Of a stretch of DNA of 64,000 nt, positions 21,135-32,170 are shown one piece after another (the first letter of the stretch is position 1; every line of letters starts with the position of its first letter). Source of the stretch: Chionoecetes opilio (Eukaryota > Arthropoda > Malacostraca > Decapoda > Majidae); the NCBI GenBank assembly GCA_016584305.1, contig JACEEZ010023410.1, positions 107,128-171,127 of the forward strand, written 5' to 3'. Under the pieces are notes generated by a model. That model did not search any database. It worked only from the letters and a program-made list of their open reading frames with translations, and was not told the DNA's origin. A program made the translations under genes and the position numbers.

Positions 21135-24008
21135 ATGCAGTCTCTCCGCTCATCCATCATAGAACTGCAGAACCTGAGCTACACCAGGCAGGACCTGTGC
21201 TTCGGGAAATACTTCAAGGCTGTGAATAAGATTGGAACAATAGTACTGGCTTGCACATTCAAGCTCATCTACCAGTCCCCTGAGACGGACAGTGGCAGAT
21301 TATCGATTCAGAATTATTGCTTGACTCATTTGAAGTGGTCTACCACCACTTACAACAAGGTCTTCAACAGTACCGAAAGACAAGTATTGAACGCATCACC
21401 GAATAGTGACGAATTTGTATGTGATGTTTCGCTGTGGTTCAAGTTACTCATGAATGTGCTGCGCACCGTCGTGGAGCCCATCAAAGAAGGAATACGAGAA
21501 CTGAAGAATTTGAGGAACGCTGTGTGCCACGAGGACTTAATGATGAACGACCAGGAACTACACCAACGGTTAGTGAGGCTTAGCGAGCTGTGTCGGGACG
21601 TCCTGGAGAACGCCCAACTCTTGGTTCCTGATGAATCTAGAGCCTCCATGTGCATGATGATTGCTGAAGTGGAAACTCGTCTCCGGGACCTTATGGGAGT
21701 GGAAGTAGAAGCTAATGATATACACTCGTACCTAGAAGACTTGGGCGAGTTCCGGCAAAAAAAGACTTCCAAGATGATCAGAGAGGGAAGGAAGGAACTA
21801 ATGTCGCACTACTTAAAGATGAAGATCCTCAACCCATGTCCATGGCTCAACGACAATCGCTTCTCGGACTTCACCGTGGAGAACACCTTCACCTCGCTTA
21901 AGCTGCAGGAAAGCGGAGCCATCGTGCCAATGAATGACATTCTCAACCTGTCTGAGCTGAAGCAGCGATTCGTACCCCAACTGGTGATTGTGAGTGGGGT
22001 GATGGGGGCCGGTAAGACGTCGTTCTATCGTTACCTCCTCCACGAGTGGTGCAGCCGCTCGTCTGTGGTGACCGGTCTCTCTGCGGTAGACATTGTGATC
22101 GGTTTAGAAATGAGGTGGCTTACTTGCGGATCGCTTGTTCAGTATTTGAGAGAACAGCTCCTCAAAGACACGTCCAGACTGTTCAGTGAGAGTGACATTA
22201 TCCCGGTGCTGCAGGAAATGAATGTTCTCTTTATCATTGATGGCATGGATGAGGCCACGCGTCATGGACGTGCTTTGTTGCGGGAGGTTATTACTAAGTT
22301 TACCAATAGCACTATTATTGTGACAACAAGGCCGGAATTTACCCTGGAACTAATGAAGATGGCTGAAGAGCATATCGTCCTTCAGATAGAAGGATTTACC
22401 CTGGAAAATCAGAAAGAGTTTGTTAAAAAGGTGTTTGCTATCAAATACCCTGAAAAAAGGCGTTTTCAGAAAGAAGTAGGGACGTTCTTAGCTTATAAGA
22501 ACAGCGTGTGTGCTTCCCTCAGCAGCCATCTGTCCCTGCCCCTTAACATCGCCCTCCTGTTGGTGCTATGGTGTGATGATTACCTCAAAGTTACCGCCGT
22601 CACTACCACTACGCGCCTTTATTGTAAGATATACGAGATGTCGCAGCAGAAACTTACGCAACGGCTGGAGAACGGTGGAGGGGGTCACAGCGCTTCAATC
22701 GGGCTGAAAGTCCGCCGCTGTCTCATAGAGCTGGGTCGTATCGCCTGGACCATGATGCTTGAAGAGAGTCTCTGTCTCACTCAACAACACACCATTAATC
22801 TTATGGAGTTCTGTGAGAGGGAGGGCATTGAGCCAATCCAGGCGCTTTCCACTTTTCTGAACTCTGAGACGAAGGAGACGCTGACAGGCACAATATGCGA
22901 CTTCTCATTTCACCATAGCTCCAGCGAAGAGTTCTTGGCAGCTTTGTATGTCAGCGAGGAGGTAGCAACAACAGGCTCTCTCTTTCCCCTACTAAATGAC
23001 GTCAACACGCCAAGGTTTCAAGAGATAGTTATGTACACAACAGGCCTCTTGAAGCTGAAAGGGATCCTCACACCACCATTAGCTTCAGAAATCAAGGAAG
23101 TCCTCAGTCGATGTCTTCAGACACAGATCAATGACCCACATGTTTTGCATCGGCTCATACAGGAGGCCAATGGGGACGCTTCGGTCTGTGAAATCGTCGG
23201 TTCCATTATCAGCGCGGAAAGATCCTGGGTTATAAACTCTTGGGATCTTCTGGAGCTGACGGAGGCTAAGAGAAACCTGATGAGGCAGACCCATGCCGCC
23301 CCTGCACATGTAGATATCTATACGCAATACACGAAGAAACTGGAAGACTGTCCTGAGCTTGAAGACATAATAAGATTGCTGGGAAAGATAAATGTGACGA
23401 AAGTAAGAGTTTTCGTCGATCGCCAGTTTCATGCCGTCAGCGAACAGGACCAAGCTGACAACCTTTTGATGCCACTTTTGATTAGCAATACTTTGCTCGC
23501 ATTTATTGGTCACGTGGGTCTTGTCTTCACATCTGGGCTAGTCCATGCCACGAATCTTCAGTCCCTCAGTGTTAGAATCACATCCTTGGAAGCTCTGGTG
23601 CATATGAGTCAAAGTATCAAAAAGCACAGACACTGGAAGGCTCGCATCATGCCCTCGAAGAAATGGGCCCTTAAGAAACTCGTGTTATTCCTAGATATCA
23701 GTAAGACTATACCTCCACCCGAAATTCCGTTTCTGCACTACCGAAAGGATCTGCAGCTCAAGCTTTCCGGCGTTACGGATGAGGATGCCACGTGGGCGGG
23801 GCAGGTGGTGCACAGGCTGAATCGCAGTTATGCCAGTCTAACTCTTCAGACGTCCCATCTCTCCCCTGCGGGCTATAAACACTTCCTGAAAGCAACAAGG
23901 GACGTGACGATCAAAGTATTACGAGTGATGTCTGATAAGCTTGATTTAAGGGAGGACAGTGGCGCCTATGGCAGGAGAGGAACGAGGATAGAGTTAGGGA
24001 TTCTCTAA
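21135..24008 (+). CDS. HEPN-NACHT STAND ATPase (NLR-like), copy 1, intronless
   Basis: A 957-codon single-exon frame. I chose ATG 21135 (MQSLRSSI) because it is the first ATG after the in-frame TAA at 21108. Residues ~1-200 are helical, with RNAVCH at R127-H132. This is the R-x4-H signature of HEPN nucleases, of the kind seen in DZIP3-like N-termini. A NACHT domain follows: Walker A GVMGAGKTS (288-296, K294), Walker B VLFIIDGMDEA (D369), and a sensor-like STIIVTTRPE. After it comes the winged-helix-type motif FSFHHSSSEEFLAALYV (~590-605), typical of NLR NACHT modules. The C-terminal ~300 residues show no clear LRR. HEPN domains are generally RNA-binding or RNase; NACHT ATPases oligomerise on sensing a ligand. 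A role as a cytosolic innate sensor is inference. The frame is intact, and its near-identical paralogue is at 43412-46285. Confidence 0.88.
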   Translation: MQSLRSSIIELQNLSYTRQDLCFGKYFKAVNKIGTIVLACTFKLIYQSPETDSGRLSIQNYCLTHLKWSTTTYNKVFNSTERQVLNASPNSDEFVCDVSLWFKLLMNVLRTVVEPIKEGIRELKNLRNAVCHEDLMMNDQELHQRLVRLSELCRDVLENAQLLVPDESRASMCMMIAEVETRLRDLMGVEVEANDIHSYLEDLGEFRQKKTSKMIREGRKELMSHYLKMKILNPCPWLNDNRFSDFTVENTFTSLKLQESGAIVPMNDILNLSELKQRFVPQLVIVSGVMGAGKTSFYRYLLHEWCSRSSVVTGLSAVDIVIGLEMRWLTCGSLVQYLREQLLKDTSRLFSESDIIPVLQEMNVLFIIDGMDEATRHGRALLREVITKFTNSTIIVTTRPEFTLELMKMAEEHIVLQIEGFTLENQKEFVKKVFAIKYPEKRRFQKEVGTFLAYKNSVCASLSSHLSLPLNIALLLVLWCDDYLKVTAVTTTTRLYCKIYEMSQQKLTQRLENGGGGHSASIGLKVRRCLIELGRIAWTMMLEESLCLTQQHTINLMEFCEREGIEPIQALSTFLNSETKETLTGTICDFSFHHSSSEEFLAALYVSEEVATTGSLFPLLNDVNTPRFQEIVMYTTGLLKLKGILTPPLASEIKEVLSRCLQTQINDPHVLHRLIQEANGDASVCEIVGSIISAERSWVINSWDLLELTEAKRNLMRQTHAAPAHVDIYTQYTKKLEDCPELEDIIRLLGKINVTKVRVFVDRQFHAVSEQDQADNLLMPLLISNTLLAFIGHVGLVFTSGLVHATNLQSLSVRITSLEALVHMSQSIKKHRHWKARIMPSKKWALKKLVLFLDISKTIPPPEIPFLHYRKDLQLKLSGVTDEDATWAGQVVHRLNRSYASLTLQTSHLSPAGYKHFLKATRDVTIKVLRVMSDKLDLREDSGAYGRRGTRIELGIL

Positions 24009-24060
24009 GCCACAAATATACAGTGCTAGTACTTGCGACTGAAGATTGATGCTAAGGAAA

Positions 24061-24066
24061 AATAAA
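24061..24066 (+). terminator. Polyadenylation signal candidate, HEPN-NACHT gene 1
   Basis: AATAAA lies 53 bases after the stop, and the same position is kept in copy 2 (46338-46343). Confidence 0.55.
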
Positions 24067-24393
24067 TCAATATGTATTTTTCACACTTGCAAGGTGATTA
24101 ACCTACTTCCGCTGAATGTTTATATGTTGTGTGTGTGTGATTTTTCTCGGAATAGAAAAAACAAGTGTCAAGAAAGCCGTTACTACGAATCACGTCTTCC
24201 ATAATGGTGACGTCCATTATCCGGGGAAGTCCGGGTCTTTGGACTTCCCCGGGTGCAGCGTAAGCCTCTGATGTTGGTGAGTACCTTATTTTGAAATTCT
24301 CGCTATTACGAGAATTCAAGAGTATTTTTCTACATATTTTTTCCTAGAAAGTACCTCAATATTAGTTTTATAACTGTCTAGCCTTCTACCCGT

Positions 24394-24590
24394 CAGGGTG
24401 GCTCGGTTGGTAGAGTCGTGAGCTTGCGTGTAGACTGTAGAGCCCCTGCATTCGGTCAGCGGTTCGAGTCCACCAAGTTCGTCCTGGCATGGTGGCGCTT
24501 TGTATAGTCAATAACCTTGTAGTTGGTACTTGCAAAGTGTCTAGATAGGATCAAAGTATCTTATCTTATCTGTCTAGCCTTCTAAAGTAT
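24394..24590 (+). mobile_element. tRNA-derived SINE (copy 1)
   Basis: A box TGGCTCGGTTGGTAGAGTCG and B box GGTTCGAGTCC are about 55 bases apart, preceded by CCGTCAGGG. A ~100-base tail ends in TATCTTATCTTATCTG, a short tandem typical of SINE 3' ends. It is present in both duplication copies, so it predates the duplication. Confidence 0.8.
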
Positions 24591-24998
24591 ATGTAGTACA
24601 TGATACTTCAGTTTTTAGATCGTTCCTTAACGAATCTTAACAATAAAAGAATATTTCAAGCATCCAAAGTTCAGGGAACTTCAGGCAGTAAATATGAGGT
24701 CGGGAGCTCAGACATAATCTCACCTGAGTGGGAGAAAAAAAAAATCGACCAGCAATGGCTCGATTGAGTAGGATAACCAGTTTTCTGCGACTATATAATG
24801 GGATAGGATAGATTATGTAGTGGTGAAATATATAAATAACGGGAAGCTGTTTGTGAGGGATATATGTTGCCCGTCCCCATCAACTCCAATAGAAAAAAAA
24901 GATAATGCGGTGAAGGTATCGTCGTCTCGGAGAAATGGAGCGGTGGACTAGATGGGGATTCCCTCATGGTAGGAGTCAAAATGTCACTATATATATAT

Positions 24999-25774
24999 TG
25001 TGACGAAAAATTCATATTTCCCGCGTATGTGTTGAGAGGTCAAGATGGCCGGGGCAGAGCGTAGCCCCGCCCCCTTTGGTAGGAAGTATGGGTGACGAGA
25101 GGGTTGCCACACGCCGCCAGATAGATCACCCATATAAAACCGGTCGTGACCTTGCTTCGCTCCCCACTCCAATCATTCCACTCGTATAGTGTTGTGTGAG
25201 GAGCCACTGTGACGGCGTGGGTACCACGTGGGAGGCTGTGTGAGTCCTCCTTCCCCCTTGATACCAGGGTATTGTGAGTATCTTGTGAAGTGTTTTAATC
25301 ATTATTAGTTCACCGATGTCGGGTGGGCTGTATTTACGGAAAGTGAGAGTAGGAGGGAAGTAGGTGATGAGGCTCAGTAGAAGCGCTCTTTTGTGATTGG
25401 GATGATAACGTTCAGTAGAAGCGTTGTGTTATGTATAGAGACTCAGTGGAGTACTCTTGTTGTTATGGTATAGACGCTCAGTAGAAGTGCTCTTAAGGTG
25501 TTTTTGTGTGTTGAGGCTGGAAGTTAAAGAGAGACGGAAAGTGAGAGTGAGTGAGATTTTGGTAGCGTTGCGCGTGGTATCCCTATCTGCGAGTCTTCTG
25601 TGACCGTGCATTCAAGTGTTTATCTGTTGTACCAAGGAATTGGAGTTAAGCGTGTTAATTATATAAGGATTTCATATGTTGATATTGTTTTAAATATCCT
25701 GAATTAACTTAATTAGACCCACGTGTCCCTGGGGCATGGCCTGGGGTGGCGACCTTGTGTCACCGACCGTGACA
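24999..25774 (+). repeat. 5' LTR of Ty3/Gypsy-type element
   Basis: The 776-bp LTR starts TGTGACGAAAAATTC and ends CCGTGACA. A TATAAAA motif near 25134 could be the promoter. It matches 28347-28498 plus 29858-30479 with only a handful of substitutions, so the insertion is recent. The insertion site is an (AT)n run. Confidence 0.9.
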
Positions 25775-25781
25775 TATTAAT

Positions 25782-25799
25782 TGGCGACCTTGCCAGGAT
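25782..25799 (+). promoter_or_regulatory. Primer-binding-site candidate
   Basis: TGGCGACCTTGCCAGGAT lies 7 bases after the 5' LTR. TGG matches the complement of a tRNA CCA end, and the sequence resembles primer sites of Gypsy elements. Confidence 0.5.
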
Positions 25800-25958
25800 A
25801 CCTCGTGTAAAGGCGTTGCCAGATCTTACTCTCCCTTTACTTTTGTTTCTGAGTGTAATAATGCACGTAAGCCCGGAGCGCGAGAGCTAGAAGCTCGCAG
25901 TGTGCCTGAGCTGAGGCTTATTGGGCAGTATTTAGGAGTATATTGTGAAGTAGGAATC

Positions 25959-28173
25959 ATGCCCAACTTGTACCCTGACGGTGAGGGAAGTCGCCCGGCT
26001 TCACCTGAGCCACGTGTAATTGAGTTGCAGCTTCAATTAGAGATAGCCAAGGTTCAGCTTGAACAGGCTAAAGTAGAGGCGTCTGGGCGCCCAGGCGCAG
26101 CAGAGCTTATCAGGGGCCGCCGCTTGTGACGCGGTAGAAAGGTTTGATGTTACTCGCTATCTGCGATTGATCCCCTTGTTCTCAGAGGACGAGCTGGAAG
26201 TATATTTCCGATCATTTGAAAAGGTAGCTAATGGCATGTCTTGGCCAAAGAAATATTGGCCAATCCTTTTGCAAAGTGCATTGAAAGGGAAGGCACAGAG
26301 TGTGTATGCCGCCCTTTCTGAAGGGCAGGCTAATGAATATGAATTGTTAAAAAGTGCCATTCTCCAGGCCTATGAATGTGTTCCCGAAGTGTATCGCCAG
26401 AGATTTCGTGCTTTCCATAAATCAGCCAACCAGACTCATGTAGAATTTGCCAGAATTTTGAAAGATAGTTTTCATCAGTGGTTAAGAGCAGAGAAGGTGT
26501 CAGACTTTGACCAGTTAAGTGAACTAATTTTGCTTGAAAAATTCAGAGAGAGCGTCTCGAAGGAGGCCTCGATGTATCTTAATGAGAAAGATGTTAAACG
26601 TGTGGAGGATGCCGCGGTGATGGCGGAAAATTTTACTTTGTTTCATCGAGGCCCGTTGGAGACGCCCTCTCTCTTTACAAGGGGGAGGAAGGAGGAACGT
26701 TCGCATGTCGAGAGATTTGTACCTGCGAGAGTTGTCCCTCCCACTTATGGCAGAGCTAGTAACCGGGCCGTACCTTACGTGCCTTTCAGATCACGTGTGG
26801 AGTGCCACTATTGTGGCTACACGGGACACCTCGCGCAGAATTGCTGGAAAAAGGCGAAAGATGTGGCAGCCTTTAAACCTGTGTGTGTAGCGAACCAGGA
26901 GCCAGCATGTGATATTGTAACGGTAAAGGGGACGAGTGTTGCTCAAGGCATTAATGTTCCAGTTAGGCCGGTTAATTTGATTTCCACCCTCAGTGAAGAC
27001 ATGCGCGTTGAGAGTGTCGTGAAGGGCGCTGTGTTATTGGAAGGCTCTGTTCTTGAGGGCGCTAAGAAGGACCCAACTCTTGGCACGTACCAAGCGTTTT
27101 TGTCCCAAGGTTCTGTGAGCTCCCAGGGGGGGGAAGCAGAACTTACCATTTTAAGGGATTCAGGGGCGTTGCAATCCCTTATGCTTACAAGTCTTGTCCC
27201 CGTGGAGGAAACGGGTAAGAGAGTAGCCATAAGGTCACTGTGGGGATTTGAGTCAGTGCCGCTCGCTGAAGTGAAGTTGAGCTGTGGGCTAGTTAATGGG
27301 CCCGTGTTAGTAGGGCTGGTTGATCAGCTCCCTGTGACTGGTGTGGATTTCGTGCTGGGGAACGATTTGGCCGGCGGGAAAATGAGCCCGCCTGCCCTGT
27401 CTGAACATCCCAGCATGGTCGCACCCAGTGAGGTGCTCATGAGTAAGCTTGAGCGAGAGGAGCCTGAACTTTTTCCTGTGTGTGAGATGACCAGTGCTAT
27501 GGACGCCTCGCGGGCGCGCCATGAGAGAGACAGAGAGGTCTCGGCAGAGGAAGTTCCTGATGTGGTAGAGAAAAGTCTTGGTCTCGAAGAGTTCTTCGAG
27601 GATGTAATTGAACCCTCAGAGGTTCAGGTATCCATAAATAGCCGGCAAGCCCCGATCGACGCTCAACACCGTGACCCTGAGTTGACCCAGATAAGGGAAG
27701 TTTGTAATGGGGATCATAACTGGGTTGGGGTAAAGGGAGATGAACACGAGTTGAATTGTAAGTTAGTGGGAAAACTTAACACCAGTGCCAACGGTGCGCC
27801 CCTCGTCCCCACTGCAACTTTTGATGAGCCATTTGAGAGTGTTAGGAGTTTTGATGGGACCCCCTCGAGGGCGTCTACAGTTTGTTATCTCTTAACCATG
27901 GTAGAAATGGTGGCGAGGTATTTTGAGGCGGTGGCCTTTTGTGTGTATATGTTAAATGAGTATTTCCCCAGAGAGCTACAGCCACCAGCGGATCGAGTGG
28001 CCTTGTGTGTGGCGCCACAGATGGATGTCGGCGCTGAGGTTGAGGTAGAGCTCTCGTACCTGCTGGAGCAAGGTTGGGTTGGGTACGGGAGACACAGATG
28101 GAAGTCTCAGTATATGAACGACAGAGGAAAGACGGTGTGGCATGTAAGGTGGAAGTGGAGGTGTGCAGAATGA
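25959..28173 (+). pseudogene. Gag-protease with integrase remnant; one frameshift
   Basis: The frame opens at ATG 25959 (MPNLYPDGEGSRPASPEPRV), with a coiled-coil-like stretch. It shifts frame near 26100 and continues to 28173. The second part has a SCAN-like capsid helix region (about 26155-26640), then a CCHC zinc knuckle (CHYCGYTGHLAQNC, ~26810). An aspartyl-protease-like segment follows, with DSGA (~27160) and the flap-side VDFVLGNDLAGGK (~27345). Instead of reverse transcriptase, the frame runs into EPFESVRSFDGTPSR and YLLTMVEMVARYFEA. These resemble the start of an integrase core whose first acidic motif is altered. A basic tail then ends at TGA. The pol region was evidently deleted in frame. 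Gypsy gag domains are the known source of vertebrate SCAN. Confidence 0.75.
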
Positions 28174-28346
28174 TGAGTGATCTCCCAGATAATGTCTCTG
28201 GTTGCTTAGTGAGTGTATGTTGATGATGATTATATTTAGTGAGATGTGGAGTGAATAAAATAAGGTTGTTGTGATATAATGTTAAGTTATTTTTTTTGGT
28301 ACGAAAATTCTCACTACGAGAATTTTCTATTTTGATGGGGGAAGGT

Positions 28347-30479
28347 GTGACGAAAAATTCATATTTCCCGCGTATGTGTTGAGAGGTCAAGATGGCCGGG
28401 GCAGAGCGTAGCCCCGCCCCCTTTGGTAGGAAGTATGGGTGACGAGAGGGTTGCCACACGCCGCCAGATAGGTCACCCATATAAAACCGGTCGTGACCAC
28501 GGCTAAATGACCGTGACCAGCGCAGCCGCCGACGGCCCGTCTTCCGCATGGATCCCCCCCCCTAACCACACTCTAACCATCTGTCCTCCCTCCGTGCGAG
28601 TCTCACAGGAAAGCCAAGACTGATGGCGGCGCAAGGCAACCAAGTTTAAAGTTCGAGACCCGGACCCTTGCGTCATCACCGACGGCCTCCACACCCGCGC
28701 GGGAGCAGACCTGGTTTCACCACCACACACAGCGGGGATGAAGACTGGTTGTCTTTCGGATCGTCCGTCGGGTTGTAAACTTTTGTCGGTCGGTGGGGAA
28801 GCAAATTCGGTCGTAACTCTCTCCGTTGTCCTTCTCACCAACTCTCACTCTCCTTCCGTGGTTCGGACGAGGCCACATAAAATCCAATGACCCCTTCGCT
28901 CTACGAAAGTATCCTGTCCCCCCTTTTATGCTACTACAAAACTTTTTACTCCTACAATCCACTCCGTTCCACTTCCCACCCCCTCCCCGTCTTCTATCTC
29001 ACTGCTACTATCCTACCGTGGTTCGGACGAGGCCACATTAAATCCAATGACCCCTCTGCTATACGGAGGTAATCTTACCCTTTTTTACGCTGCTGCAAAA
29101 CTTTATACTCCTACAATCCACTCCATTCCGCTCGCCTTCCCCTCTCTATCAGTGGTTCGGATCCCACGAAAAACTGTAGGTCCCTCCGCTCTACGGAGTC
29201 CTTCTTCCCCTGTCCAATCTCTGAAAAAATAAAACAAAACAAAAAAAAACCTTTTAATCTCAGACTTCTTTCACTAAATTTTTCAAAATTTCCTTCTCCT
29301 GTTTGTATATGTTGGAACGCGGGGGAGGTAGTGGAGAAATGAAGCCAGCCGCCCGTGCGGGGTGCCGAGGAGTATCAGGGTGTGCGCGCGTACATGGCAG
29401 TGACAGAAAAAAAAAGCAAAACAAGACAATAAACAAACAACAACAGCAACAACAAAAACAAGATAAGAAGAAAGAAGATAAGAAGAAAGAAGAACGAAGA
29501 GAAGAAGAAAACAAGTCAAGCGTGAAGAAAGAAAAATCAAGAACAAAAACCAAAACTGAAGAACTAGTGGGAGGCGGGGGTGGGCGCGGGGTTGTCCTGG
29601 GTGTGTCCGGAGCACCATCTTCCGAGGCCCATGTCCTGCCAAGCCGCCCCAGAGTGGTTTCTGTCTGCTCGTGCGAGATGGGAAAGCGTGTCGTTAGGTC
29701 GAGATCGACTCACAACAAAAACACACAAAAAAACATACAGCACCTGGGTCAAGCCCCGGAGACTTTTTCTCTTACTAGCCTCCTTTCTCTCACCCATCTA
29801 TTCTTCTCCCTGTCCCCACTTCCCCATCTCCTGCTTTCTCTTTTTATATTCTGATTCTGCTTCGCTCCCCACTCCAATCATTCCACTCGTATAGTGTTGT
29901 GTGAGGAGCCACTGTGACGGCGTGGGTACCACGTGGGAGGCTGTGTGAGTCCTCCTTCCCCCTTGATACCAGGGTATTGTGAGTATCTTGTGAAGTGTTT
30001 TAATCATTATTAGTTCACCGATGTCGGGTGGGCTGTATTTACGGAAAGTGAGAGTAGGAGGGAAGTAGGTGATGAGACTTAGTAGAAGCGCTCTTTTGTG
30101 ATTGGGATGATAACGTTCAGTAGAAGCGTTGTGTTATGTATAGAGACTCAGTGGAGTACTCTTGTTGTTATGGTATAGACGCTCAGTAGAAGTGCTCTTA
30201 AGGTGTTTTTGTGTGTTGAGGCTGGAAGTTAAAGAGAGACGGAAAGTGAGAGTGAGTGAGATTTTGGTAGCGTTGCGCGTGGTATCCCTATCTGCGAGTC
30301 TTCTGTGACCGTGCATTCAAGTGTTTATCTGTTGTACCAAGGAATTGGAGTTAAGCGTGTTAATTATATAAGGATTTCATATGTTGATCTTGTTTTAAAT
30401 ATCCTGAATTAACTTAATTAGACCCACGTGTCCCTGGGGCATGGCCTGGGGTGGCGACCTTGTGTCACCAACCGTGACA
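28347..30479 (+). repeat. 3' LTR split by an insertion
   Basis: LTR bases continue from 28347 to 28498, are interrupted at 28499-29857, then resume at TGCTTCGCTCC (29858) and end at 30479 (CCGTGACA). (AT)n resumes at once. Confidence 0.88.
28499..29857. mobile_element. 1.36-kb insert in the 3' LTR with ~160-bp tandem repeats
   Basis: No match to the 5' LTR here. It contains repeated GTGGTTCGGACGAGGCCACA blocks at 28857 and 29019 and a decayed third at 29152, so the period is about 162 bases. An A-rich stretch follows near 29222-29250, then a Lys/Gln-rich purine tract (29400-29560). I find no clear target duplication or coding domain. It could be the 3' part of a retroposon or captured genomic DNA. 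Confidence 0.55.

Positions 30480-30571
<92 letters not shown>
30480..30571. repeat. (AT)n microsatellite, insertion target of the LTR element
   Basis: Alternating AT abuts the 3' LTR directly. The same array follows the solo LTR in copy 2 (47415-47493). Confidence 0.93.
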
Positions 30572-30575
<4 letters not shown>

Positions 30576-31288
30576 TATATGTATTACAGTCACATTGTGA
30601 AACTAGTCATTTCGGTAAATGACTAGTTCAAAGGGGAGGAAACCGCCCAGAAATGGGAGGGCGCCCGGGCCCCTTGTCTCTATTTTCTGATTCCCCCACA
30701 CACACTACACACTTTATATTCATTACATTCTTTCATGAAGGAAGTCTGGGGACGTCGGGGCAATTGCCCCGTTATAAACCCGGCCCTGCATAGATCCCTT
30801 GAGCAATCCAGCCCTTTAACAACCAACAAACTACGTAGAAAAACAAGATGATAACCTAGCCTCAATCCTCTGCGACGCTGTTAATGAGTTCGAAGCACTA
30901 ACGAACCCTATCAATATAAGTTTTTTTAAATACTACAAAACTATACCAACACTATTAGTAACTCACATTTACTAACATTTAAGACTTAGATAGCGTTACA
31001 AGGTCAAGAATTATTGGTCAAAGGTCAACAGGTAGGGCCGTAAGGGCGTGGGAAAGAAAGTAGGGAAAGATTTAGTGTTTCGAAGCAGTGTTGAGTTCCT
31101 CGAGTAATCCGGGAGGAGCGACAGTCGAGAGCGAGCCGGCGAGGGAGCTGGACGCGTGAGCAGGCAGCTGGGAGGAGGAAGAGGATGATTTTTGGCCAAC
31201 TAAGACCTCATTTTGTTGCTTTTCTTCATATTTCTGCAGCGTAAGGTAAGTAGAGAGAGAAAGGGAGCGAGTGAGAGGAATGATTGGG

Positions 31289-31467
31289 CAGTGGCGCATC
31301 TAGGGGGTGGAAATGAAATTTCATTGGCCACGCCAGATCTGAGTCAGTCTAATGAAAATTCAACCATTCATTTTTAATGGCTATGCCATGGCCACCCCAC
31401 ACTACATAGATCTGTGTCCAACCTTAATATTGGCCACCCCAGTCAAAATTTCCTGGCGGCGCTACTG
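31289..31467. mobile_element. hAT-type MITE (copy 1)
   Basis: It begins CAGTGGCGCATCTAGGGGG and ends GGCGGCGCTACTG, inverted hAT-like termini. Flanks are TGATTGGG and TGAATGGG. Copy 2 (48213-48391) retains an exact 8-bp duplication TGAGTGGG, as expected for hAT. Confidence 0.72.
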
Positions 31468-31598
31468 TGAATGGGAGAGAAGGGGAGGGAGGGAGTGTGA
31501 AATTATGTGTGACTTGAGGTTTTGTTAGTCCTCCTTGCAAAGTAATGGCTGTTGCCCCGTCATCTTTCTACCTTATATAACGTCAGATCAGCTATAGC

Positions 31599-31839
31599 CA
31601 GTGCCGTAGCTACGGGGAGGGGGGGAACGCTCCTCCATGAGAATCCGTTATCCCCCCAGGTGCCCCCTTTCTCCCCCCACTGGCCATGGCTGCCGTAATC
31701 TGCTTGGACCTGTGACTGACGATATGCACTAATACCCTTCTATGTGGCATCAGAATGCCCCTGACCTCCGCTTGGCATAGTGCCCACTTATACACAGCTG
31801 TGCTCCTCCATTGATAGATACTACCTGGTTACGCCACTG
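31599..31839. mobile_element. Possible second hAT-like MITE (copy 1)
   Basis: It starts CAGTGCCGTAGCTACGGGGA and ends GGTTACGCCACTG, which pair as hAT-type termini. I do not see a clear 8-bp target duplication. It is also present in copy 2 near 48523-48763. Confidence 0.45.
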
Positions 31840-32139
31840 CTCAGCCTTACTCATAGATCCGTCTCTATATGAGCTGAGCTCTTCCTGGAAGGGCACTGGC
31901 GGATCTCCCGTAGGGATTGGCCCACCCTCCAAAAGGAAAAAAGCGTGTAGTTACCCCCCCAAAAAAAGTCTAAAAAACTCATCACCATGTGCTTGCACAC
32001 CATTTTCCAGGCAACTACACGCATCCTTTTCCTCCAAAATATTTTTTTGCACTGCGTACGTATGTGTACTTTTACCGTATACAGGCATATAATGTGTTAA
32101 TGGTTATTTTAGGTCATCTGGTCACTTATATGCTGTGCC

Positions 32140-32170
32140 CCCCCCCCCCCCCACACACACACACACACAC
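32140..32170. repeat. Poly-C / (CA)n tract
   Basis: A run of C followed by CA repeats; it is shorter in copy 2 (about 49063-49085). Confidence 0.9.

Larger units (their letters stand above)
24999..30479 (+). mobile_element. Internally deleted Ty3/Gypsy retrotransposon with nested insert
   Basis: Order: 5' LTR, TGG-initiated primer-binding-like site (25782), gag-protease frame, polypurine tract GATGGGGGAAGG (28335-28346), and a 3' LTR split by a 1.36-kb insert. Reverse transcriptase, RNase H and most of integrase are missing, so it cannot transpose by itself. Copy 2 carries only a shortened solo LTR (47197-47414) at this site. Confidence 0.85.

Noticed and set aside
21350..21772. Minus-strand frame inside the HEPN-NACHT gene
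   Set aside because: Shadow of the plus-strand coding sequence; repeated in copy 2 for the same reason.
24394..24470. Functional tRNA gene
   Set aside because: Box spacing and an extra-long variable region with a SINE tail indicate a SINE.
29303..29854. Lys/Gln-rich protein frame
   Set aside because: Purine-rich low-complexity DNA inside the LTR insert; no start context or domain.
31011..31199. Small minus-strand frame conserved in both duplication copies
   Set aside because: Conservation is explained by the duplication itself; no recognisable domain.
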